Source: Bicyclus anynana (lineage: Eukaryota > Arthropoda > Insecta > Lepidoptera > Nymphalidae). Taken from it: a stretch of 64,000 nucleotides of DNA. Each line of letters starts with the position of its first letter. Within the stretch, counting starts at the first letter, position 1. Of this stretch, positions 21,938 through 34,615 are shown piece after piece. The notes under the pieces were generated by a model. The model was not told where the DNA came from. It did no database searches and saw nothing but the letters and a program-made list of their open reading frames with translations. Both the position numbers and the translations under genes were made by a program. The DNA lies in contig NC_069087.1 in the NCBI RefSeq assembly GCF_947172395.1, forward strand, positions 3,286,001 through 3,350,000, in the 5' to 3' direction.

Positions 21938-22498
21938 GTTACTAAATTGGTAGGTAATCCATTTAATATTATAGCCGTTAGTTTCACACATACTCGTACT
22001 AGTAAGGTGTGTGCTCTTGAAAATATTTTTATTAATTGCATCTATATAATTGTCCTCCAATTTTTGCCAAATAACCAAATCTAATTTAGCATCGTTAACA
22101 TGGTTATATCAATAAAATTTTATACCTTTGATTCGATTATAAAAGCATGCGCGTAATCAAATGATTTGTTCGTATGAGTAGCATGCAGTTTTTGTTTGTG
22201 CCACGATATCGTATTTCTCGGTAATGGAATTTGACGAAAAAGACCTTGGATTTGTTCGCCTTTTATTGTTCGTGATATGTTCGTTCGTATTATGTGCAGA
22301 AATTGAAAACGCAAATTCTTTGTTTACAATAATGAAAAAAAAATTAAATATAGATAGACCTATGTATATAAATATACCTAAGTAAGAGATGAGAAAATAA
22401 TTAGAATGTACTTAACTATGCAATTAAACAACTATGTAACTGTTTAAATTTATTTTTTCAAAAGCGAACATTGCCGACTTTTCATGATAGTATATGCC

Positions 22499-22900
22499 TG
22501 TCTTTCAAACCAGTGGTAAAGACATTACTGACAAATAACAGCGTTTGTGGAATATAAATATGACAATGAAATAAGAACGTATGATGTATTGTATCTTTGT
22601 TTTACTTTTTGCGAGTCGAACGAAGGTCTGAACTGATTCAAAAACTTACGGTTGCTTCTTAGACTATATCAGATAGAAACCAGCTTAGCAACAGATGTCT
22701 TTCAAACCGTTGGTAAAGACCTTACTGATACACAGCCAAATAACAGTGTTTGTCTAATATGAATATGACAATGAAATAAGAATGTATGATGTATTGTATG
22801 TTCATTTCACTTTTTGCGAGTCGATCGAAGGTTTGAACTGATTCAAAATCTTACGGTTGCTTCTTAGACTATATCAGATAGAAGCCGGCTTAGCAACAGA
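22499..22900 (+). repeat. Two-unit tandem duplication (~200 bp each)
   Basis: Unit 1 spans 22499-22695 and unit 2 spans 22696-22900. Both run from TGTCTTTCAAACC to ...TTAGCAACAGA and share ATATGACAATGAAATAAGAA and TTCTTAGACTATATCAGATA. They differ by scattered substitutions and an insertion (TACACAGCC) in unit 2. Confidence 0.85.
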
Positions 22901-24767
22901 CCTGTTAACCGACAGTAGGCGGTCTCTCCGAGATCGTTAGATTTTGTATTGGATCTTGATTCATGCAGTGATTTAAATGTCTTGTGATGACGTGATTTAG
23001 TGCAGCCATTTTATTATGATGAACACGGTTCAAATGCATTCAAAAGGAACTTGTTCATGAATGTTTGTATGATTTCGTATCGCAAAACGAAACTTTGTTT
23101 TGTTTTTTAATTTATACTCCCTTGTCTTGTGTCTATTATGATTATGCGTGTAACTAAACCTAATTGAAATAATTGTATTTTAAATTTTTGATTTTTTTAT
23201 GTAGAAATAATGTATTTATTTCATTTCCCATATAGGCAGTTTACGAATAAATATTTTGCCTTTTTGATGAAAATTTAAAACACTATAATTGTCACTTGTT
23301 TATGAAAGTTAATAAGTACTAGGATCAAGAGAAAGTCTTAGTTTTTCATATTATTTTTTCATTTAGTAATCGATTCCGATAAAACAATACTCAAAACACA
23401 GATCTTAAAATAAAATAAAAATGTATTTAATTCTCATTGCATTGAAAAGCATCTAAACTAAACTTGTTACATGTTATTACAAGGGGATATCAAAAACTTT
23501 TTGGATAAGTCGCATGCAAACAAAAAGGTGAGGTAGGTATTAGGTCCTACCTACCTACCTAAAGTTCGACTCGAGCTGGTCAGTTTTTCCTCACTTTGTT
23601 CTTGAAACAGGTTTTTTTTATGCAAAGTCAAAAAGCTGCAGCGGATGTAGTCCGAAATTCCGAATGTTTTAATAATTTTCTGCCTATTTAAATACTTACC
23701 CAATTTTGTGTCTGGAAGTTTCTCACGATAAATATAAAACAAGTATTTTTATTTATTGTAAAAAAACATAAAAGCTTTTATGATAGGATTTATAAATCAC
23801 ATGCTTTTATTTAACTTTTAATTGATTGTTTGGTTTATTTATAAGACAAGTACTTACTTTATAACATACAATTTAATAAATAAATTTATTTCAGTTATAG
23901 GTTTCTCTAATTTTGGAAGGCTGGCTTTGAATTTGGTGGTAAAGGTGTACAGATACGCATTTGACGAGCAGTGCATTAGTATACACTCGTAAATTGACGG
24001 AACCTTCTTTAACGAAAAAACCTTTTAGTTTATACACGCAAACGCGCTTGGTCATCATTTTTTTACCACTACATTCAAAACCGAACAGACTTTCCGGAAT
24101 ATACTATACATTATATTTCGTATATATTTCGGAAATTGTTTGATGAAAATCGGTTGAGCCGTTTAAAAGTTATGTGGGGTGAAAGTGGGGATGGTTAACC
24201 GAATGTCTGCCAATATACTTACTTGAGTGGGGTCTCAAATGAAAGCACACTGAAAGAGAATATTGATGACTCGGTCGAGAGTTTAATTAATAATTTCATG
24301 AAATTCTATTATTGATCATTACTTAGTTATAATGGAAAAAATAATATAATAATAGTCATTCCCAAACTTTTAAATTTACTTAAATTTACAGAAATTTACT
24401 TAAATAAACTTTTTTTAAAGTATCTTGGTGGGTATTTTCCTTTAACTTCAGTATTTATCAAATCCTTAACTGTCCTTGGAATATGATATTTTTTTCATTT
24501 ATTCGTTACTCATTATTTACCTACTCATCGATGACTTCGCTCGCTTCGATTGCTTTGTGCCGCGACGGGAAAAATATTGACTCGTTTAAGTTTCAAGTAC
24601 TTGCGTACTCTTACCTATAGTTACCTACCTAACCGATAGCATTGGGTTGCAATGCAAATAAACAGTGCTTTCCATTCCAGTAGATTCCAACCGAGGTCCT
24701 TCGCATCCATCATATAATATTTAAAATGTCAGATTTGTTAGATACGGTAAATATATGTATCATAATT
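22901..24767. other. No supported feature
   Basis: Very AT-rich. TACCTACC runs occur near 23553. A possible decayed Helitron-like block (GAAAATCGGTTGAGCCGTTT) lies at about 24145. Confidence 0.5.
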
Positions 24768-24825
24768 ATCATATTAGCTGATGGACGTCCACTGCAGGAC
24801 ATAGGGCTTTTGCCTTTACATTTAC
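24768..24825 (-). mobile_element. RTE-like LINE 3' terminus fragment
   Basis: ATCATATTAGCTGATGGACG and TCCACTGCAGGACATAGGGC are the last ~55 bases of the RTE-like element (inverted). Confidence 0.6.
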
Positions 24826-24929
24826 AAACTTCTTTAGTCGCATAAAAGTTGATGTGACTTGGTTGATACCTGATGAGTTTTGTGACTCATTTTGTACACG
24901 TCGAAAAACGAAAATTAAACCTTTTCTAG

Positions 24930-25388
24930 CTGGCCTATTCACTAATTTGGTCTTTATTACAACCCATTAAAATGAACATCAAATCAACTCGGAAATTTTC
25001 ATCTACCTACTGTATGATATCCACGGGTTGTCAGTAGGCACCGAATGACATTTGTTGTACAGGGTGTTCCGTAAATATTACGACATACTTAACGAGGTGA
25101 TAGTTGATCAAGGACTACTAAATTAACGCAATATGTTAGCCGACATTTTAAGGTTTTCAAGTTAAATTGATTTTTGCTCAAAATTCAAAAATCCCTACTT
25201 TCAGTGGGAAAACTGCACTGAAGGTGGGAATTTCGTGTGCTGCAGCACATGGTATGATTAAACTTATATAACTTATATTACTCTGTAGAGTACGTCGTAC
25301 TATTTACGGGACACCCTGTATATACATAGAAGGTCAATTTCGTAATTTCAAGTAACATACGTCAAAATTAGTGAATTAGCCTGCAGGC
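24930..25388. mobile_element. ~195-bp palindromic-ended MITE, interrupted copy
   Basis: The left end CTGGCCTATTCACTAATTTG and the right end AATTAGTGAATTAGCCTGCAGG are inverted versions of each other. Conserved interior parts include CATCAAATCAACTCGG, TACTGTATGATATCCACG and ACCGAATGACATTTG. It is split at 25057/25321 by another MITE. Copies lie at 15926 and 62629. Confidence 0.75.
25058..25320. mobile_element. MITE with TACAGGGTGTTCCGTAAAT TIRs inserted at TA
   Basis: Left TIR TACAGGGTGTTCCGTAAATA, right TIR ATTTACGGGACACCCTGTA: 18 of 19 positions match when inverted. TA flanks both ends. The 263-bp insertion breaks the surrounding MITE. The terminal TACAGGGTG is shared with the 3896/15057 family, but the following bases differ. 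Confidence 0.8.
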
Positions 25389-25760
25389 TTATATAATAAG
25401 AACTAGAAGCTCAACATTCAATAATCTCTATCAAATATGAACTGGTAACAAAAAGTAACTAAAACTGCAATTCCTGTCTCGGACGCGAGTAGTAACAATT
25501 TTTTGTGTTTGCTCAGGTGATAACGGTTCGACCACGTTGGACGTTCTACTCGTAACTATATATAATAATATGAATATGTCTGTTTGCATGCGATAACGGA
25601 ATGTAGACATTAACAACTTAAAGCTTACTTTGATGTCTGTATACGAGTCAACTACTCTTATAAAAATTTAATATAAACAATATTAATTTCGTATACATGT
25701 ACATGGAATAAGGATTCGAAATATATCAATATTAATTGATTTCTTATAAAAAAAATTTAA

Positions 25761-25830
25761 AAATTATGCAACCATTCCACGTGGGCATGATTTGTATTGT
25801 TATTAGAATAAGTTAGCTTAATTTCCTTAT
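25761..25830 (+). mobile_element. LINE fragment, same family as 30128
   Basis: ACCATTCCACGTGGGCATGA and TTTGTATTGTTATTAGAATA match the inverse of 30128-30175 and encode ATIPRGHDLYCY. Confidence 0.45.
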
Positions 25831-27710
25831 TGTATTCTTTTTCAAAATTATGTATTTTTTCGAATTTTCCAAACGTCAAATACCATGTCGTCCATTTTGT
25901 GACGTCACAATGTTTCTTGATGTACTAAACGTGTAACTAATTGTTAAGTAATATTTTTGTCAAACGCTCCGTTTTTAAAGGATGTGTTAACGTGACGTCA
26001 TGAAACAGTTTAAATATAGACCATAATGGCTGAAAGGCGTTTTGGCTCGTATTGTCAAAAGAATATTTAAAAATTGAAAATCTGTTCCTTTAAGAGAAGG
26101 TATTCCAAATTAGAAGGTTATAGTTTTCCACGCGGACAAAGATGCGGGTGTCAACTAGTTGCTGGCATAAAATTGTTGATGTTATCGTTGATACTCGAGA
26201 AATTGCTACGGGATCGTCGTTTTCTCCCATTTCATACTAAATTAGAGCAAATAGCGCGCCTGCCTTATCTTTTGGATTTATCTCGTCTCCTTCGGAACAG
26301 CCGATTGTCGTGATTGACAATTAATAATAATAAAATCTCAGAGAAAGTTTATGGCTGTAGTCTGCAGTTTACTTTATCTTTGATGCACGCTCGCGTTTTC
26401 TTGGAGTTTCTTTTTAGTACAACATAATTTTCCGGATAACCTCGAATGATGTGATAAACTCGAGTTTGCAACTCGAGTTTTGATTGAGTACTATTATAAG
26501 TTACTACGAAAAACGTCAAATTGAATTATAATCAGACTGTAAGTTGCTCAGCAAATTATTACTTAAAAAACACATACACGTAAGTTTTTTTTTAAATATG
26601 CACTATGTTTCCGACAGTTTATCCGACTTCAAAAAGAGGTTTCTCAATTCTATTTAGTATGCGATTACTTCAAACTTGAACTTTAAATTAATGACTATAT
26701 TTAGCTATGAAAAGGGCTTATTCAGTTAGGCTTCTTGTAAAATTAACTTTTTCTGATGAATATGCATATCTTCAAAGCACAAGGGTAGTAAATTTGTGAG
26801 ATAAGGTACCTAAAGCACAGGGGTTGTTGAATTTTGGGGTAACACCCCGATCATTGGGCGATAGGTCCCTTAAAGTTATGGAGGGTGCAAGAAGGTACGC
26901 TTGATATAGAACTACTAGAATAGGCTTTAAGAAATGTATTAAAACTTAAACGTTAGTAACACAATTATTTTGATGAAATCAGAAAAAAAGCTGTTTAACC
27001 TAATTTTAACTGTAACAATAGGGTGGAATTGTCAATAGGACAGACTATACCTACTACACTACTACTATACCTACTATATTGTCTGGTTACGCCAGCGTTC
27101 ATATCCTTATATTCCTTACCTTACCTAAACCATTAAACCTGAAGTCCCTAACCTTACCTTAAAAATAAGGCACAATATATACTGGCCACACCATATTGTG
27201 GCTAGCAACACTGCGTGGACACTATGCCCGCGCGAACAGTACGAAACCTACCGCGGTGATGATATAAGCCGTTAAGTACTATCGAGTATGCCACGTGTGA
27301 ACGCGAAGTGCATTTCGGGATGGTGATGCTATAAGCCATCCGTTCAGTGTGAACATTAAATAAGAGTGTAAATGTGTGCCTAAACTGTACTTTCCATTTG
27401 TCTCGGGGTTTCTTAATTGCTGTATTCCTCGAGCAATCATAATATATGGTGACGTCTCATAAACCAGTGGTTGGCCGGTCATCTTCTCGAAGTCGGCTGG
27501 AAACGCGAGTGGATATCAAAGGTATGTGCCTTATTATTCCCGTCTGGTTCCTGTCCGAGTCCTGCCATATCACATCTTAAATCCCAAATACAGTCCACTT
27601 TCGAAGCATACGTTGGCGTCATCATTGTCAATAGGGCAGACTATACTATACCTACTATAGGCTTTGTGGAGTATAGAAATGACGTCATTCTAATGGCTTA
27701 TTTTCTTATA
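25831..27710. other. No supported gene
   Basis: This holds the Helitron scrap at 26115, a tandem AACTCGAGTT palindrome pair near 26458-26480, and a short repeated string (ATTGTCAATAGG, then CAGACTATAC) at about 27031 and 27627 that may mark a small unclassified repeat. Confidence 0.45.
26115..26158 (+). mobile_element. Helitron-like 3' fragment
   Basis: CCACGCGGACAAAGATGCGG followed by GTGTCAACTAG is a degraded copy of the GCGGACGAAG...GCGGGCGTCCGCTAG end. Confidence 0.45.
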
Positions 27711-27846
27711 GATTAGCAGAAGGCGTCCACTGATCCGCATTACGTATCGGACGCATCGCATCAAACGGATATTTAATTTTATGATTGATAAAATCTGTTC
27801 GATGCCACCCGTGCGATGCGGATATGTGGACGCCTGCCCGTTAGTG
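27711..27846. mobile_element. MITE with GGCGTCCAC TIRs, copy 2
   Basis: GATTAGCAGAAGGCGTCCAC at the left and GTGGACGCCTGCCCGTTAGT at the right. CGGACGCATCGCATCAAACG is the inverse of the block in the copy at 21800. Confidence 0.65.
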
Positions 27847-28580
27847 AACATTTTAGTATATCTATATTAAGTCCTCATATTAATTTCTTAAATTAAAAAA
27901 AAGTATTTATGAAAATGTTGTAACATTTCCAGTCAATTCACTTGCTTTGCTAGCTTGACGCACTATTGCATTTATTGTTCCGAATGCGAGTTAGCGCTTT
28001 TCTGTTCTGTGTTCCGATCCGAACTGTGTGATTCAGTCCAGTGCCGCCAGCAGTGTGGGTGCTTGTGTCATGCTCGTAATTCAACACGTTTTATTACACA
28101 ATTACACACAGAATTACACAGACTATACACCTTTCATGTTTCCTTTTGCTACTACACGTTGAATAAATTTACCTATACGGTCAATAAAAACTTGTAACAC
28201 ACACTTACCCGTATTTGAGACCTACATAGTCCTGGTGGTTGTAGAAATATAACCTCAATTAAATTAATGCCCTGGCTAGTTTAGGCACTTCTTATGAGAT
28301 CCTAGGATATATTCCCAAAACGTATATTTTTTGTAATTAACAGAGCCTCACTGTTGCGATTTTTTTGCCAAGAAGGTATAAGTTGAGTGAAAAAATAGCT
28401 TACAACAATTCATACATTGTGCGCAAGGACACAAAAGATACGGGCCTAATATCAAAGTCGTTTAAATAGAACTGTAGACATATTTTGAAACTTCCACGTA
28501 TGTATTTTAAAATTGCACAAATTTTATGTACCTACTTATGTACCATAAACAGGAATATTTCATCATTAGGTATAAATTAG
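27847..28580. other. No supported gene
   Basis: A GC-richer patch at 27950-28090 has an open frame without ATG (Cys-rich, ending 28197). No splice or domain support. Confidence 0.45.
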
Positions 28581-28587
28581 ACACAAT

Positions 28588-28786
28588 CACAAAGTTGGCG
28601 ACCCCGCACTAGTAAGCGCAGTGTTGGTCGACCCCCCATCCACGACCTGAGGTGGGCTGACGACATCAAGCGAGTCGCAGGGATTCCTGGATGCAGGTGC
28701 CTCAGTATCGTGATGTTTGGAAGTCCCTACAAAAGGCCTATGTCCTGCAGTGGACGTCCATCGGCTGATATGATGATGATGATGAA
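28588..28786 (+). mobile_element. RTE-like LINE 3' end with (TGA)n tail
   Basis: One frame gives LRWADDIKRVAGIPG and, after a frame change, RDVWKSLQKAYVLQWTSIG and a stop, the usual C-terminus of RTE-type ORFs in Lepidoptera. It ends in TGATGATGATGATGA. ACACAAT occurs at both edges (28581-28587, 28787-28793), consistent with a target duplication. Confidence 0.75.
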
Positions 28787-28793
28787 ACACAAT

Positions 28794-29567
28794 ACGTTTA
28801 CAATCCTTTACATGCGATTTCTTCATACCAGGCTGGCATAATGTATAAAAATGACGTAAGATCAGAAAAGGATTTCAAAGATTTACTTGACAGCTATCAT
28901 GATGAATGAAATCCACCGTGAAAGCGGCACTAAATCTCTCCCAACATTTGAATGAAGACTTGCAAACATTCGCGAATATAAAACGGCATTACATTATAAT
29001 ACTGTTATCATTCATTCGCAAGCTACATCACGACACCCACTCGTAACTTGCTAAATCCACCCCCGAACACCGGTTTTGAGATAAAGGTGTCTACACACCA
29101 CACTTAATATGATAATCATAAACCTGTATCTAAATTGACTAAAAACCTAACACTCAAACAAACTCCTCCTTATGGGGGGTCGACCAACTGCACTTTCCGG
29201 TGCGAGGTTGCCATTCAAGCATCTTGGTACTTCAACGTTAATTTCATGCATTGCGTACTTCAGCTTCGGGTCTCGATGAGCTACTCGTATGTCAGTACTC
29301 GATTTTGATTCTTCTGCGAATGTCCTAATTTCTAATCACACAGAGATATTCGAAGCAGCTATCGCCCGCTGAATGTCATCAAGATCAAGTCCAACTTAAG
29401 CAGCGTGGTAGCCTCCTACACCTTTCTCGTTGTTAGAGTTAGAGGATACCCGTGTTTTGTAGTAGGCCAATTAATTGATAATGATTGGTTTAAAAAATCA
29501 AGGATGCTGCTTTGCTTTGCATTACTATGGACGAGCCTTATGACGTAGCGCGACTAGATTTAAATTT
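28794..29567. other. No supported feature
   Basis: Mixed composition. Sequence near 29175-29230 (GGGGGGTCGACCAACTGCAC) resembles upstream RTE-like sequence, inverted and badly decayed. Confidence 0.45.
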
Positions 29568-29702
29568 AAATCATCATCATCATATCAGCCGATGGACGTC
29601 CACTGCAGGACATAGGCCTTTCGTAAGGACTTCCAAACATCACGATCCTGAGCCGCCTGCATCTAGCGAATCCCTGCGACTCTCTTGATGTCGTCAGTCC
29701 AC
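29568..29702 (-). mobile_element. RTE-like LINE 3' end
   Basis: CATCATCATCATATCAGCCG (inverted tail) is followed by ATGGACGTCCACTGCAGGAC and CTTGATGTCGTCAGTCCACC. The minus strand encodes the VDDIKR...AAQDRDVWK...LQWTSIG region with indels. TAATTTAAATTTAAAT-type sequence occurs on both sides. Confidence 0.72.
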
Positions 29703-30127
29703 CTAATTTAAATTTAAATACTAACTGAATAATAGTTTAATACGATCACTGTGTTATGTATGCGTTATACTCGTTTTAATCTGTAAGTCTGGATCTGCGC
29801 TGTCAATGCCCTACGATGGATGAAAGACGGCATACGACGGAATTAAATAAATACCGATACAATCAACTACACAGTGAGAGGCTTGTTGGACGATAGTTAA
29901 TTATTCTTGTAAAGTCATTTATAAACTGATTTACCGCTACCATGAGCAATCGGTGATACGGGTTAAACGTTGTACAGATTATCATACTTGTTGATACAGA
30001 TCGCGTTTTCTAGATTTTGAGTTTGATGCTATGAATGAATATTGATTTTATTTTATTTAAATTTATTTATTTGCAAAAAAATTATTATATTTATGAGCTG
30101 ATAATATTATTTAGAAATAAAGGAACC

Positions 30128-30210
30128 TAAGCTAACTTATCCGAATAACTATACAAATCATGCCCACGTGGAATGGTGGCAAGAATACTGGCTGCATTTC
30201 CGCGCTGGAC
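30128..30210 (-). mobile_element. LINE ORF C-terminal fragment (QRGNAASI type)
   Basis: The minus strand reads FSLAVQRGNAASILATIPRG and HDLYSYSDKL. This peptide is familiar from insect LINE ORF ends. An A/T-rich tail region follows leftward (30040-30127). Confidence 0.5.
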
Positions 30211-30432
30211 AGCCAAGCTGAACCTTGATTTTATTTTAATTGAATTTATTTAGTACATGATGTGACTAAAAATATAAAAGATCGCAGACTTCCCGTGGTT
30301 TCGCTTGCGTAGTTCTCATTTCCGTAGGAGCAGGGAGATTAAATTGCATATAAAAGAACATTTGAAATCTGTCTAGTAGAGTATGAGTTAAATCACAGCA
30401 AACTACCAAAAAATTAAATCTTACTTCTTTAT

Positions 30433-30484
30433 ATAACTTATCAGCCATCATTGCTGTTAATAATGGTAGTGGCTGATAAGTTAT
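30433..30484. repeat. Perfect 15-bp stem-loop
   Basis: ATAACTTATCAGCCA pairs with TGGCTGATAAGTTAT. The 22-nt interior contains a further CATT/AATG pair. Confidence 0.75.
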
Positions 30485-30543
30485 ACTTGTTTAGACTTTG
30501 AGAGAAACACTGTATTTTTGCTTACTTTGATGCTAGTAGTGTA

Positions 30544-30706
30544 GTGCTCGCCACGGATCTTTATGTTTATGAAGTTAGCTGCGGAATGAGTATAGATGCG
30601 CGGTCGCGTCTAGCCGGATCCCCGCCCGCGCCGTTTGTACCGATAATGATTGATTGCGCAGTAATTTGTCGCTAACTTCACAAACACAATATCTCGTGGC
30701 GGGCAC
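30544..30706. mobile_element. 163-bp MITE with long TIRs
   Basis: GTGCTCGCCACG ... TATGAAGTTAGC at the left is inverted at the right as GCTAACTTCACAAACACAAT ... CGTGGCGGGCAC, about 37 bp per arm with a few mismatches. TGTA lies immediately outside both ends (30540-30543 and 30707-30710). Confidence 0.65.
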
Positions 30707-31094
30707 TGTATTATTTGTATATTTTTTGCTTGTCTGTTTAGATTATTTATTTTAAAATAGACGAAAATTTATATGAATGATCAATATCAAATTATCCATC
30801 TCCATCCCTGTTAGTCTGAACATTCGAATTATACTTCAAGAGCTCGCTTCGCTAGTTCAATAAAATATTCCATAGGTCTATCTAGTGTAATTACATTTTA
30901 TTTGATCATGAGGAAGTGATTTACATAATGAAAGTTTGTAGGTACAGTGGGACTCGGTACGAATGGCATAAAACGTGTTACCAAACAGGAAACGTGATTA
31001 TTATTAATTGTGGCGCATTGTACTTGTCTTATCTATTGTTTTATAATCGTACTATAGGCATTGATGAACGATAGCGACTGTTTCATCAGATGGT

Positions 31095-31405
31095 AAGTGA
31101 TGGTGATATCAACGACAATCAGCATCTTCTTACGGCTTTCTACAGGGACAGGTGTCTCTTCTAATGAAACCCACCATGCTATTCCATGGCGGTTTAACGG
31201 GCTTAGAGCGATAGTGTTTGAACCTTGTAACGATCTCTATGATATTAAATAGCATTGTTCGGGACCGACGGCTTGACGTGCTTTCCGATGCACGGGATAC
31301 CACCTTTCCCAACAACAGGTTAAGAATTTCTCGGAAGAACGAAAAGCTCCATATTTCAATGCCAGACCCTCCTCTTAATCCGAAGACACATTTTTAACCA
31401 CTGGA
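31095..31405 (-). mobile_element. tRNA-derived SINE family D-like copy
   Basis: GGTAAGTGATGGTGATATCA, GGGACCGACGGCTTGACGTG, CTTTCCGATGCACGGGATAC and AATTTCTCGGAAGAACG follow the family D order. The tRNA-like head at the right (CAGACCCTCCTCTTAATCCG) is decayed. Confidence 0.5.
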
Positions 31406-33497
31406 CCCTACATACTTAACTGAAAATGATGCAAAATATTGTCACGGTTTAAATTACTGTTGTCCGCTATTATCGTCATTAAATGATGATGACGTAGACT
31501 ACATTACGATTCTGGGGTTTCATTATTTCCGGTTTATTTTAATGCCAAGGATTTCCCTTCTGATAGGAGACAGGATATGAAAAATAGACCCTCTTCTACG
31601 ATGTAGGTTGGCAAGCTCAGGCATTTCTGAACTTGATAATTCCTCATTTTATGTTCATTGTTAAATTCATCGATAGTATGAGACGCTAATGTCTCAATAC
31701 TTAGCATGAATGTCCGCCGTACATGGCAGTAGACGGAGGTATCCCGTTTGTGCAACATTAGCGAGATAATTGTTTCGCTAGTCAGCTAACGGTGTAACAC
31801 GGGTGCGCTGGCAAACGCAGACATTGTACTGTAATACACGCGCAGTGTTATGCTAGTCACCCACGGTCCGATATACCCACATGCCTGCAGCGCTGCTGGC
31901 ATTATGGTAAAACTCGTCGTGTGCTGGTCGCGATTTTCGCTCGAGTCGAAAATCATGCACATCGTGGCTAGCATTGAATTACTTGTTTGGTTATTTATTT
32001 ACCGATTGATTACAGACACGGCGGTTTTACAGGGATTTTGATACGTTTATTGGCGGCCTTTGACAGTACCATCCACGGCAATGCCGTGACAGATAATAGC
32101 GTGATGCTCCTATTTGCACTATGCTGTGTTGTTGTTGCTCCTCTGTGTAAATGTTTCACATAGCCGGACGTTCCGTGATTGACAACACTTTTTAGTAGCT
32201 ATGTAACATGCCTCGTGAGTTGATGTTCTATTGAAACTGTTGCCTCTTATTATTTGTAGGCTCACATCAATTACCTTTGGACTTGTATCGCACTTAAATT
32301 CACCAACAAAATTGTCTGTCGTTTTTAAACTCACTCATCGACAATATTTAACGGCAATAAAAAATATCCTGTGAGGACACAGGATATATTTATTTGGTGT
32401 GATTTTAACACAATAAAACATCTTTTTTATAGACACAGTTTGTATAAACACGTTAGATCGTGATCATATACTTTGACAGAAGGGTAACGTCAACGACATA
32501 TCTCTAGAAGAGAGTCGACCGATAGAGACCAATCGAATAGTATCATGTCTCTCTTTTTCTTTGCGATGAGACAAAAGAGAGAGCGATATCAATGGCGCGC
32601 TATTGATGGTAAATGTTTTTATGTCTTCACAAGATATCTGTGGCGCGCATACTAGCCTGTTAGCATCTTGCTTGATATCCGTCAAACGCAATTTGTTCAA
32701 GATGTGTGTGTGTCATCAGCCCCTGCATTCTGTAAAGTTGCAGCGATGTGACATCGCTCTTTTCCATTCCATGGCAACTTGCTTCTTAGTGATTTCTTAT
32801 TTTGGCATCCCATAGAAATAAAGTTCAAATTCTAGTAAAATTCTAATAATAAGCGAATCACATCGACGAGTGTAGATAGCGGAATTACACCCCAGGTCTA
32901 TTGAGCGTTTGTCTATCATTCATCATATCATCAGTTACAAATCTTTGAACAAATAATTCGTATGTAAAAAATTTAACCCCTGTGCAGTGAAATAACATCA
33001 ACATACACAAAGGGTGACGCGGCGACGGAATTAAAATGCAACCCTTCCAATGTCTGTGTAAACTGAAGCCTCGTGCATCCCCTGCGATTGCACTAATCGC
33101 TTAATAGCGTTTTTTTGACGGGTTAATGGCAACAAAAGACTGCCGTTGGATAGCAGACGTATTCGTAATTGTAAAAGTTAGCGGTTGTTTGTAGATCTTT
33201 TTTATTTTTTGCAAAACCGCCCTAAATAAGGACGTATGTTTCTGTACGTATGTTTTTATATACGCGCTTTTCAGAGAAACAAGCAATCTGATTCGGATCG
33301 AGTTTAGTGAATTTAGTACATGTTTATCAGGTATATAATTTGAATGCAAACTTCATAAATTGTTAAGTGGACATTACTCTATTAGTACCTACGAGATCTT
33401 TCTTAAAAATATTTACATTCACACATTGCAAACAGGGAAACCTATTTGCAGTATATTTTACTCTAGCTAATTTATTTTGAATTTTAGCTAACGAAAC
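31406..33497. other. No supported gene
   Basis: Short ATG frames occur at 31534-31758 and 32119-32334 (minus strand), with no recognisable domain. A small palindrome GATTTTCGCTCGAGTCGAAA is near 31931. An (AGAG)-rich patch lies at 32500-32590. Confidence 0.45.
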
Positions 33498-34005
33498 AAT
33501 AGGGATGATGACAGTTTTTTAAATTGTATATAAATTAAGAGTATACTAATAGTAAAGCAATTTTGTAAAAGGAACAGGATGTCTGCGATCATTACTTTCG
33601 GAGCTACAGGGATTTAAAGAGTCAGATTTGCGGCGCTGCCGCGGATCCCTGAAAAACGCTCCATACAAAATGGCTCGAAAAAATGACGTCATAGGCAATG
33701 TAATGATCGTTAGATTTGTATGCGCGTTCAAACAAAATTACTAATATCTTTGTTATTTGTGCGTTTATCTTTATAGTTCATATATTAAAAAATGTCCCAT
33801 TTAATGTAAGGAAGCTAAAACTGTATAAATTTTTATCTAATTACGATAAAAAAATTTTAATAGTTTTTGAAATTTTATAATCTCATTTATTTTGCAAATA
33901 TCCAGACAATCTTTGCTTTTTATTTATAAATTAGTTAACATTGACCCTATTTATCCAAATGTATCATAAAAATCAATATATTCCAACCTAGTCATCATCC
34001 CCATT
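33498..34005 (-). mobile_element. ~505-bp TIR element, copy 2 (inverted)
   Basis: This is the reverse complement of the 1366 family: AATAGGGATGATGACAG at the left and GTCATCATCCCCATT at the right. Compared with the other copies it differs by scattered substitutions and a few small indels (for example AATGGCTCGAAAAAATG near 33669), so the copies are similar but not recent. Confidence 0.8.
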
Positions 34006-34615
34006 GATTATTGACATCGGCAGTTTTCAGTTTGTTGGTTTCAACTTTACAATTAGCCCAAAATACATAGCTTTAGCTCAGCTCAAGTGATTTCTTTTCT
34101 GTGATATACCCTTTGCACAAGTAGCTGTTACTTATCGAAGTTGATGTAGCCGAACGTATTTGGAAAGACTTGTACGTTTGTGGAAAAATAAACACAGGTA
34201 CAATTTTGCTTTTGCCATTCGACATGAATCATCGATTTGAAATGACAAATCATAAAAGATTGATAGGCTAATGCTTATTTCACGTGTATTGGTATTTTGC
34301 TGCTATGTATATTATATTTATGGTTCATTTTCGTTTGATTTTCGCAATTGCATTCATTGCTTAATTTGAAGAATAAAGTGTTCGAGATCGCTAACATTTC
34401 ATTAGGTTATTTATAAGAACTTCAATGTGTCATACACAAACGATGATGTATTTGACGTTCCTCCTCATGTAGAAATGTACCTACGTAAATATTCGTGAGT
34501 TAATCTTTTCTTTTTTTACTTTTTGAATGGTCTCATATTAAATATGAAGAAAGCACTGATCTTTATATATAGATAATAAAACCAGACCAAAAACAGCGAA
34601 GAATTATATTTAGTA

